Positions 22,991 through 29,522 of a stretch of 40,727 nt of DNA are shown here, one piece after another. Under the pieces are notes generated by a model that was not told where the DNA came from, ran no database searches, and saw only the letters and a list, made by a program, of their open reading frames with translations. The position numbers and the translations under genes are program-made. The stretch covers positions 1-40,727 of the forward strand of contig JAJQCX010000087.1 in assembly GCA_021202495.1 (NCBI GenBank). Reading direction: 5' to 3'. The stretch is from Clostridia bacterium. GTDB taxonomy: Bacteria; Bacillota; Clostridia; UMGS1883. How positions within the stretch are numbered: the first letter of the stretch is position 1; the number at the start of each line of letters is the position of its first letter.

Positions 22991-23898
22991 GGTTTCACGC
23001 CTCCTATTATTTCATTTACATCATCAATGCCGTTGTTTTTCATATATTCCTCAATCCCGTACAGCGTCTTTATCGGCGCATACGGGTCAATGAAGTTCGC
23101 CGTGCCGAGCGCCACAAGGCTCGCCCCCGCGAGCATAAATTCAACCGCGTCGTCTCCGTTCATTATGCCGCCCATGCCGATGAGCGGTATCTTGACCGCG
23201 TTTTTCACCTGCCACACCATTCTCGCCGCGATAGGCTTTACCGCAGGACCGCTCATGCCGCCCACGTTGTTGTGCAAAATCGGTCTGCGCGTCTTAATGT
23301 CAATTTTCATGCCGAGCAGCGTATTTATCAAACTCAGCGCATCCGCACCCGCGCTCTCCGCCGCCCGCGCAATTTCGCAAATATCGGTCACATTTGGCGA
23401 AAGCTTCACAACAAGCGGCTTTTTGCACTTTTCCTTAACCCGCCTTGTTATCTCCTCCGCCGTCTTCGCGTTCGTGCCGAACGCCGCGCCGCCCTGCTTT
23501 ACGTTGGGGCAGGAAATATTCATTTCAACCAAATCGACGTCAGATGAGCCCACAATTTCGCCCATCGCCACGTAATCCTCAATCGAATTTCCCGTGATGT
23601 TCGCGATTATTTTGCATTTTTTATATTTTGATTTCAAAAACGGCAAATCGTTCTGCAAAAAGTTCTCAACGCCCGGGTTTTGCAGCCCGACGCTGTTTAA
23701 AATTCCGCCGTAAATTTCCGCAATCCTCGGCGGGGGATTGCCCTCGCGCGGCTTTAACGAAAGCCCCTTCACGCTAATTCCGCCGATATTGTCCAAGTTG
23801 TAAAACTGCGAATATTCATATCCGAACCCAAACGTGCCCGACGCCGTGATTATCGGATTTTCAAATTCCACTCCGCAAAAATTCACCTTTGTGTTCAT
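22984..23898 (-). CDS. pyrD: dihydroorotate dehydrogenase 1B, catalytic subunit
   Basis: A 304-residue cytoplasmic FMN TIM-barrel enzyme oxidising dihydroorotate to orotate. The active-site base is Cys130 in EMNISCPNVKQGG, which marks class 1; the adjacent pyrK makes it class 1B, the NAD-linked heterotetramer. FMN and substrate motifs ASGTFGFG, NSVGLQNPG, VKLSPNVTDI and GMGGIMNGDDA are present. ATG 23898 overlaps the pyrK stop by 1 nt (TGATG) behind GAGGTGG. Co-translation with its partner is likely. Confidence 0.96.
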   Translation of the reverse strand: MNTKVNFCGVEFENPIITASGTFGFGYEYSQFYNLDNIGGISVKGLSLKPREGNPPPRIAEIYGGILNSVGLQNPGVENFLQNDLPFLKSKYKKCKIIANITGNSIEDYVAMGEIVGSSDVDLVEMNISCPNVKQGGAAFGTNAKTAEEITRRVKEKCKKPLVVKLSPNVTDICEIARAAESAGADALSLINTLLGMKIDIKTRRPILHNNVGGMSGPAVKPIAARMVWQVKNAVKIPLIGMGGIMNGDDAVEFMLAGASLVALGTANFIDPYAPIKTLYGIEEYMKNNGIDDVNEIIGGVKPW

Positions 23899-24635
23899 CA
23901 AAATTCCACCTCGCTCGCGTCAAAAACAGGTCCCTTTTGGCAAACCTTTTCATATCCGTTTTTCGTCTTGCAAACGCACACAAGGCACGCGCCTATTCCG
24001 CAGCCCATGCGCTGCTCCATGCTTATCTCGGCTTTTATCCCCGTTTCCTCGCTCAGCGCCTTAACCGCCTTCAGCATCGGCGCGGGTCCGCATGCATAGA
24101 TAATGTCGCAGCCTTCAAGCTCCTTTTTTGCCAAATCTATCGCAAAGCCGTGATAGCCGTAGTTTCCGTCGTCTGTCGCAACAAGAGTTTTTCCGCACTT
24201 TGCAAAATCGTCCTCCATGCAGACCATGTCTTTATTTCTGAAGCCCAAGAAAATCTTCGGATTTTCAAGCCCTTTCGCGAGGTAAAGCAGCGGAAACACT
24301 CCCAGTCCCCCTCCGATGATAACGGCGTTTTTCCCCTTTTTCAAGTCAAAGCCGTTTCCCAAAGGGCCAATCACGTCAAGCACTCCGCCCTCTCTCTTTG
24401 CCAAAACAGCGGTTCCCTCGCCCTTTATTTCAAAGACAATTTTGACAACATCGCCTTCAATGTCGCATATTGAAATCGGTCTGCGCAGCAAATGCGCCTC
24501 GCTTTCGATATTTATATGCACAAACTGTCCCGGCTTCGCCTCATTTGCCAAATCCTTATTTTTAAGGAGCATCTCTATCTGATTTTTTGCAATTTCACGC
24601 TTTTGTATTATTTCACAAAGCCTTACTTGATACAA
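23898..24635 (-). CDS. pyrK: dihydroorotate dehydrogenase electron transfer subunit
   Basis: A 245-residue FAD and [2Fe-2S] subunit that passes electrons from PyrD to NAD+. The FAD-binding RRPISI is at 51-56, an NAD-binding GGGLGVFP follows, and the iron-sulfur ligands are Cys212, Cys217, Cys220 and Cys232 (CGIGACLVCVC...VC). The start is TTG 24635, 10 nt after a GGAGG that lies inside the end of pyrF; pyrF and pyrK overlap by 13 nt. A longer in-frame extension into pyrF has no ribosome site and would not match family length. Confidence 0.94.
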   Translation of the reverse strand: MYQVRLCEIIQKREIAKNQIEMLLKNKDLANEAKPGQFVHINIESEAHLLRRPISICDIEGDVVKIVFEIKGEGTAVLAKREGGVLDVIGPLGNGFDLKKGKNAVIIGGGLGVFPLLYLAKGLENPKIFLGFRNKDMVCMEDDFAKCGKTLVATDDGNYGYHGFAIDLAKKELEGCDIIYACGPAPMLKAVKALSEETGIKAEISMEQRMGCGIGACLVCVCKTKNGYEKVCQKGPVFDASEVEF

Positions 24636-25540
24636 TTTTTCAAAGCCTCCTTCATGTTTATCGCCTCGCATCTTGCCGCCGCGCCGAACTCCTCGGGCTT
24701 CCAATCGCCTTTTTTATATGCGCACATTATCCCGCGCGAGGAATTGACGATTCCGCCCAAGCCTCTCTCGTCAAACGCGAGCGCACAGTCCTCCGCCTTT
24801 CCTCCCTGTGCGCCGTAGCCGGGGATGAGGAAAAACGTGTTCGGCATGAGCGATCTTAACTCCGTCATTTGCTGCGGATATGTCGCGCCCACAACCGCGC
24901 CCACGCGGCTGTAGCCGTATTGCTCCACGTTGTCCGCGCCGAGCGCACTCACCATCGAGCCCATTTTTTCATATATCGGCATCCCGTCAACCTTCAGATC
25001 CTGGAGCTCTCCCGAGGACGGGTTCGACGTTTTGACAAGCACAAAAACGTCCTTGTCAAACCTCACCGCGTCCTTCACAAACGGTTTCAATCCGTCCGTT
25101 CCAAGGTAAGGATTCACCGTCACCGCGTCCGGCGTAAAGGAACGCGCCTTTTTGTCGCCTACAACGGTTTCGCCCAGGTATGCCGTACTGTACGCCTCAG
25201 CCGTCGCGCCGATGTCGCCGCGCTTTACGTCAAGCAGCACATAAAGTCCCTTTTTCTCCGCATAACTAATCGTCTTTTGCAGGCAAATAAGTCCTTCAAT
25301 TCCGTACATTTCGTAATACGCGCTCTGCGGCTTTACCGCCGGCACAATGTCATAGAGATTGTCAATCAGCGTTCTGTTAAATTCAAACAGCGCATCGGCC
25401 GCGCCCTTCTGCCAATCATCGCCCGCTTTCTCCATGCATTCCTTCACAATAAATTCCGGCACATAGTCAATTTTGGGGTCAAGTCCCGCAACTATCGGGG
25501 TGTTGTCCTTTTCAATTATTTTTTCTATCAGCTTATCCAT
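24623..25540 (-). CDS. pyrF: orotidine 5'-phosphate decarboxylase, type 2
   Basis: A 305-residue enzyme converting OMP to UMP. The catalytic Asp-Lys-Asp set is in LLDVKRGDIG (Asp104, Lys106, Asp109), with VNPYLGTDGL and LIPGYGAQGG downstream. The length of about 300 places it in the type 2 subfamily rather than the 230-240-residue type. It overlaps pyrC by 8 nt and pyrK by 13 nt, so all three are coupled. Confidence 0.96.
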   Translation of the reverse strand: MDKLIEKIIEKDNTPIVAGLDPKIDYVPEFIVKECMEKAGDDWQKGAADALFEFNRTLIDNLYDIVPAVKPQSAYYEMYGIEGLICLQKTISYAEKKGLYVLLDVKRGDIGATAEAYSTAYLGETVVGDKKARSFTPDAVTVNPYLGTDGLKPFVKDAVRFDKDVFVLVKTSNPSSGELQDLKVDGMPIYEKMGSMVSALGADNVEQYGYSRVGAVVGATYPQQMTELRSLMPNTFFLIPGYGAQGGKAEDCALAFDERGLGGIVNSSRGIMCAYKKGDWKPEEFGAAARCEAINMKEALKNCIK

Positions 25541-26807
25541 TGTATATAATTTCCCCTCCGATCAATGTCTTATGCGCCTTTCCCTGTAATTTAAATCCGT
25601 CAAACGGCGAATTTTTGCTCTTGGAATGAAACTTGTTCACATCTACAACCCACTCTTCGTCCGGGTCAAAGATTGTCAGATCCGCAATCTTCCCCACCGC
25701 AATCTCACCCAAATCGAGATTTAATATGTGCGAGGGATTATACGTCATTTTTTCGAGCATTTCACCCAGCGTCATTCTTCCGCTCTTTACAAGATACGTT
25801 ATCGAAAGCCCCAGCGACGTTTCAAGCCCCACAATGCCGTTTAACGCCTTTTCAAATTCGACTCTCTTTTCGTCGATGTGGTGCGGCGCGTGGTCTGTTA
25901 TAATGCAGTCAATCGTTCCGTCGCACAGTCCTTCGATTATCGCCTCGCGGTCGCTCTCGTCGCGCAGCGGAGGGTTCATCTTCGCGTTCGTGTCAAACCC
26001 TTCAACCGCCTTGTCTGTCAACACAAAATAGTGCGGCGCTGTTTCGCACGTCACCTTCACGCCTCTTTTTTTCGCCTGTCTTACAAGATCGACGCTGTTT
26101 TTCGTGCTGACGTGCGCAATGTGTATCTTCTTGCCCTCGTGCTCCGCAATCAAAATGTCGCGCGCAACCATCGCTTCCTCAACCGCCGGCACTATCGGGC
26201 GCAGCCCCATCAGCGTCGCCGTGACTGAATCGTTCATCTGTCCGCCGTCAAGAAGGCTCAAATCCTCGCAGTGAGATATAACCTGCAAATCAAACCCATC
26301 GGCGTACTGCATCGCCCTTCTCATAACGCTCCCGTTTGAAACGGGTCTTCCATCGTCCGAAATTGCGACAATGCCTTCCTTTTTCATCTCGCCTATTTCA
26401 GCCAATTCTTCGCCCTTAAGCCCCTTTGTCACCGCGCCTATCGGGAAAACGCGGCAGTGCGCCGCTTCCCTTTCGCGCTCTTTAATGTAGCGCACAGTCA
26501 CCGCGTTGTCGCACACGGGGTTTGTGTTCGGCATTGGGCACACGGCAGTAAATCCGCCCGCCGCCGCTGCCGCCGTACCCGATTCGATGTCCTCTTTATA
26601 TTCATAGCCCGGCTCTCTCAAATGGACGTGCATATCAATGAGCCCCGCCGAAACATACATTCCTTCCGCGTCGATTATCTCGGCTCCCTCTTTTTCAATG
26701 TTTTCGCCAATCTTGACTATCATTCCGTCAGAGATAAGTATATCCAATTTTGCGTCAAGAGCGTTCTTTTTGTCTATAACGTGTCCGTTTTTTATTATCT
26801 TGTCCAT
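25533..26807 (-). CDS. pyrC: dihydroorotase
   Basis: A 424-residue class I, zinc-dependent dihydroorotase closing carbamoyl-aspartate to dihydroorotate. The metal motif is DMHVHLREPG (His60, His62), with CPMPNTNP, ISHCEDLSL, HIAHVSTKNS and DHAPHH supplying further ligands and substrate contacts. It starts 3 nt after the pyrB stop and overlaps pyrF by 8 nt. Order and spacing match a tightly packed biosynthetic operon. Confidence 0.97.
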   Translation of the reverse strand: MDKIIKNGHVIDKKNALDAKLDILISDGMIVKIGENIEKEGAEIIDAEGMYVSAGLIDMHVHLREPGYEYKEDIESGTAAAAAGGFTAVCPMPNTNPVCDNAVTVRYIKEREREAAHCRVFPIGAVTKGLKGEELAEIGEMKKEGIVAISDDGRPVSNGSVMRRAMQYADGFDLQVISHCEDLSLLDGGQMNDSVTATLMGLRPIVPAVEEAMVARDILIAEHEGKKIHIAHVSTKNSVDLVRQAKKRGVKVTCETAPHYFVLTDKAVEGFDTNAKMNPPLRDESDREAIIEGLCDGTIDCIITDHAPHHIDEKRVEFEKALNGIVGLETSLGLSITYLVKSGRMTLGEMLEKMTYNPSHILNLDLGEIAVGKIADLTIFDPDEEWVVDVNKFHSKSKNSPFDGFKLQGKAHKTLIGGEIIYNG

Positions 26808-26810
26808 TGT

Positions 26811-27734
26811 TTAAGCCTCCCTGCACAAAAGATACAAAACCGCCATTCTCACGGCAACGCCGTTTGTGACCTGCCTTGTTATGTACGACTGTTCGCTGTC
26901 CGCAACGCAGCTTGTAAGCTCCACCCCGCGGTTTACGGGACCCGGATGCATTATCAGCGCGCCCGGCTTTGCAAGGCTCAGCCTCTTTTGGTCCATTCCG
27001 TAAAACTCGCTGTATTCGTGTATCGTCGGAAAGAGCGCGCTCTTTTGCCTCTCAAGCTGTATGCGCAAATTCACTATAACGTCGGCGTCAATAACCGCTT
27101 CCTCAACGCTTTTGCAAATCGTCACGTTTCCCGCGTTTTCAAAGCCGCGCGGTATCAGTGTTTCGGGGCCCGCGATAAAGACGCTTGCCCCCAGCTTTGT
27201 CAGCGCAAAGGCGTCGCTTCGCGCCACGCGCGAATGTGTTATATCGCCCACAATCGCGACCTTTAACCCCTCAAAGCCGCCCAAATTTTCTCTTATCGTC
27301 AGCATGTCGAGCAGTGCCTGCGTTGGATGCTCATTCATGCCGTCGCCCGCGTTGACAACGCTCGCCTTCACGTTCTTTGCCAAAAGATGAGGCGCACCCG
27401 CCGCGCTGTGGCGAATGATGATAACGTCGGTGCCCATGCTGTCAATCGTCTTTCCCGTGTCAATCAGCGTTTCGCCTTTTTGCACGCTCGATCCCGACGC
27501 GGTGATGTTCGCGGAAGACGATGACATATATTTGCTCGCCAATTCAAACGACAGCCTTGTCCGCGTGCTGTTCTCGTAAAAAAGCGTCACAACGCTTTTG
27601 CCCTGCAAATGATACGTCTTTTTATCCCCCGACAAAACCTTTTCCTTCATTTCGGCAGCCAAGTCCAATATTTCATATATATCCTCCGCCGAAAGCTCCT
27701 GTATCCCCAAAAGGTCTTTTCGTCCCGGCAGCAT
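26811..27734 (-). CDS. pyrB: aspartate carbamoyltransferase
   Basis: A 307-residue enzyme catalysing the first committed step of pyrimidine synthesis. The carbamoyl-phosphate loop is ENSTRTRLSFE (Ser-Thr-Arg-Thr-Arg at 56-60); GDGMNEHPTQALLD and MHPGPVNRG are also typical. No pyrI regulatory gene follows, so the trimer is probably unregulated by nucleotides, as in Bacillus. The start is taken as ATG 27734, 9 nt after AAAGGA; ATG 27740 is too close to the same site. It is the first gene of pyrBCFKDE. Upstream, where pyrR and pyrP lie in B. subtilis, there is only a run of hairpins. Confidence 0.95.
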   Translation of the reverse strand: MLPGRKDLLGIQELSAEDIYEILDLAAEMKEKVLSGDKKTYHLQGKSVVTLFYENSTRTRLSFELASKYMSSSSANITASGSSVQKGETLIDTGKTIDSMGTDVIIIRHSAAGAPHLLAKNVKASVVNAGDGMNEHPTQALLDMLTIRENLGGFEGLKVAIVGDITHSRVARSDAFALTKLGASVFIAGPETLIPRGFENAGNVTICKSVEEAVIDADVIVNLRIQLERQKSALFPTIHEYSEFYGMDQKRLSLAKPGALIMHPGPVNRGVELTSCVADSEQSYITRQVTNGVAVRMAVLYLLCREA

Positions 27735-27760
27735 ATTCATCAATCCTTTCCGTACTAAAG

Positions 27761-27824
27761 TTCAGCCGCTTCGCGGCTGAACACGGGGACAAGCTCCGCT
27801 TTTCCCCGTAAACCTCTTTTCACA
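27761..27824 (-). repeat. 64-bp two-hairpin repeat, copy 1 (pyrB leader)
   Basis: A perfect nine-pair hairpin TTCAGCCGC/GCGGCTGAA with a 3-nt loop, then a second stem ACGGGG/CCCCGT enclosing AAGC/GCTT, then an AAACCTCTTTTCACA tail. The last 46 bases are identical to 34078-34123. Within the first hairpin the two copies differ at two base pairs, both compensated, and at the loop centre. Confidence 0.8.
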
Positions 27825-27962
27825 TCGCGCGCTTACGCTTACGCCTGCCTACGGCAGGCTACCGCGATAGAAGAGTCAAAAACCAAAGACGCTTTGGTTT
27901 TTGACGATTTTACGCGGGGCATTTCCTCCCCCCGCCGAGACAACGCAGAGCGTTTTCTCGGC
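27825..27962 (-). repeat. four further hairpins in the pyrB leader
   Basis: In order: TCGCG/CGCGA around GCCTGCC/GGCAGGC (27825-27867); a perfect fourteen-pair stem with arms GTCAAAAACCAAAG and CTTTGGTTTTTGAC and loop ACG (27875-27905); GCGGGG/CCCCGC (27914-27935); GCCGAGA/TCTCGGC around AACGC/GCGTT (27934-27962). With the 64-bp repeat this makes six hairpins in about 200 nt of rluD-pyrB leader. No clear T run or PyrR-like binding loop was seen. Confidence 0.65.
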
Positions 27963-27983
27963 GCTCTTTTCAGTGAGTGCCAT

Positions 27984-28913
27984 TCATTTCAAGGCTGAGC
28001 TGTTACTGTTCCGCAAAATCTCCAGCACCCGTGCAAAATCTTCGGGCAAGGGAGCCTCAAAACGCATTTGTTCCTTTGTTCTCGGATGTATAAAGCCTAT
28101 TTTCCCCGCATGGAGCAGCTGCCCCGCAAGGTTAAATTCCTCTTTTTTCACGCCGTATGTCTTGTCGCCCACAATGGGATGACCTATATATTTCATGTGC
28201 ACTCTTATCTGGTGCGTTCTTCCCGTCCGCAGCTTGCAGCGCACGAGAGTGTATTTTCCAAACCTCTCCTCGACGAAAAAGTCCGTCACCGCATCACGCG
28301 CGTTTTTGTCCGTCACGCACATCTTTTTTCTGTCCGCATTATCGCGCCCTATCGACGCTTCAACCTTACCCTCGTCTTCTTTTATGTTTCCATGCACGAG
28401 CGCAAAATATTCTCTCGAAAGTGTGCGGTCGGAAAGCTGCGCCGAGAGCGCCGCGTGCGCCTCGTTCGTCTTTGCCACACACAAAAGCCCCGTCGTATCC
28501 TTGTCAATTCGGTGCACTATCCCCGGTCGCAGCGCCCCGTTTATCCCCGAAAGGTGCCCCTTCGCGTGAAAAAGCACCGCGTTTACAAGCGTTCCCGTTT
28601 CGCTTCCCGGTGCGGGATGCACCACCATCCCGCGCGGCTTATTTATCACCATCACATCGTCGTCCTCATAGACGATGTCAAGCGGTATGTCCTCCGGCTT
28701 TGCCTCAATTTCTTGGGGCTCCGGCATTTCAAATTCTATAACGTCGCCCGGTTTTAATTTATAAGAAGCGTTTTTTGCCTTTCCGTTGACAAATATCTTT
28801 CCCTCGTCAAAAAGCCGCTTTACATATGAGCGCGAAACGCCCTCTACATTTTCGGCGATGTATTTGTCGCAGCGCTCACAGCTTTCAGCTGTGAGTCTCA
28901 CCGCGTCACTCAT
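27984..28913 (-). CDS. rluD: RluA/RluD family 23S rRNA pseudouridine synthase
   Basis: A 309-residue RNA-modifying enzyme (YlyB-like in Bacillus). It has an N-terminal S4 RNA-binding domain (about 13-75: RCDKYIAENVEGVSRSYVKRLFDEGKIFVNG) and a catalytic domain with the family motif HRIDKDTTGLL (Asp137 nucleophile), then LRTGRTHQIRVHMKYIGHPIVGD. The start is ATG 28913, overlapping lspA by 8 nt (ATGAGTGA); a Lys/Arg-rich upstream extension is an artefact of reading lspA's acidic tail in another frame. lspA-rluD coupling is the usual Firmicute arrangement. The exact target uridine is not readable. Confidence 0.94.
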   Translation of the reverse strand: MSDAVRLTAESCERCDKYIAENVEGVSRSYVKRLFDEGKIFVNGKAKNASYKLKPGDVIEFEMPEPQEIEAKPEDIPLDIVYEDDDVMVINKPRGMVVHPAPGSETGTLVNAVLFHAKGHLSGINGALRPGIVHRIDKDTTGLLCVAKTNEAHAALSAQLSDRTLSREYFALVHGNIKEDEGKVEASIGRDNADRKKMCVTDKNARDAVTDFFVEERFGKYTLVRCKLRTGRTHQIRVHMKYIGHPIVGDKTYGVKKEEFNLAGQLLHAGKIGFIHPRTKEQMRFEAPLPEDFARVLEILRNSNSSALK

Positions 28914-29466
28914 TTTCCGCGCCTTCTTCCGCGCTTTCAACGTCCTTGCTTTCGTCTTCCGCACTTTCAACTTCCGCGCTTTCATCCTCCGATTTTCTCA
29001 AATCGAGCAGCGCGTAGAGCACAACAAGCCCCGCGCCGACGCATATCGCGCAGTCGGCAACGTTAAATACCGGGAAATCCATAAACGCCAAGTCGATAAA
29101 ATCGCGCACATATCCAAAGCGCAGCCTATCCGCCAAATTGCCCGCCGCGCCCGCCAAAATGAGCGCCGCCGCCGCAAATTCAAGCATGCTTTGCGGCTTG
29201 AATTTTTTAAAATACCAAATGACCGCCACAAAAACCGCAAGCGTCAGAACCGTGAACAGAACCCTCTGCCCCTGCATAATGCCAAACGCCGCGCCGGAAT
29301 TTTTAACATAAGTGAAATTCAAAATTCCCTTTATCGCGCTCACGCTTTTGCCCTCATATTGCAGCAGCAAATCCACCGCCGTTTTCGTCGCCCTGTCAAG
29401 TATAAGCACGACAAAAGCCAAAATAACGGCAAAAATATATTTTCCCTTAAGCGATTTTGTTTTCAA
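28906..29466 (-). CDS. lspA: lipoprotein signal peptidase with acidic tail
   Basis: A 186-residue aspartyl protease of the cytoplasmic membrane that removes signal peptides from prolipoproteins. Four spans are visible; the catalytic Asp pair is Asp113 (GNLADR) and Asp138 (FNVADC). The family usually ends near residue 155-165. Here residues 159-186 form an extra tail made only of Glu, Asp, Ser, Ala, Val, Lys, Gly and Asn in an imperfect ESAE/DES repeat. The start is TTG 29466 with a GGGGG ribosome site 7 nt upstream; earlier in-frame codons fall inside a hairpin and the ileS end. It acts on lipoproteins such as the one at 10678. Confidence 0.93.
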   Translation of the reverse strand: MKTKSLKGKYIFAVILAFVVLILDRATKTAVDLLLQYEGKSVSAIKGILNFTYVKNSGAAFGIMQGQRVLFTVLTLAVFVAVIWYFKKFKPQSMLEFAAAALILAGAAGNLADRLRFGYVRDFIDLAFMDFPVFNVADCAICVGAGLVVLYALLDLRKSEDESAEVESAEDESKDVESAEEGAENE

Positions 29467-29484
29467 AACAGAACCCCCATAGCA

Positions 29485-29517
29485 TTTCGTCACAGGGAAA
29501 AACTCTCTGTGACGAAA
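29485..29517 (-). other. hairpin between ileS and lspA
   Basis: Perfect eleven-pair stem TTTCGTCACAG/CTGTGACGAAA with an 11-nt loop holding a T run. There is no T run after the stem on the minus strand, so it is probably an mRNA processing or stability element, not a terminator. Confidence 0.5.
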
Positions 29518-29522
29518 CAAAT

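Noticed and set aside
24636..24704. Longer PyrK N-terminus
   Set aside because: It lies within pyrF, has no ribosome site and exceeds normal family length; the TTG at 24635 has GGAGG 10 nt upstream.
27875..27905. Perfect 14-bp hairpin as an intrinsic terminator of rluD
   Set aside because: Neither strand has a T run directly after the stem, and it is one of several adjacent hairpins.
28914..28985. Lys/Arg-rich N-terminal extension of RluD
   Set aside because: It is the acidic repeat tail of lspA read in another frame; ATG 28913 overlaps the lspA stop in the usual way.
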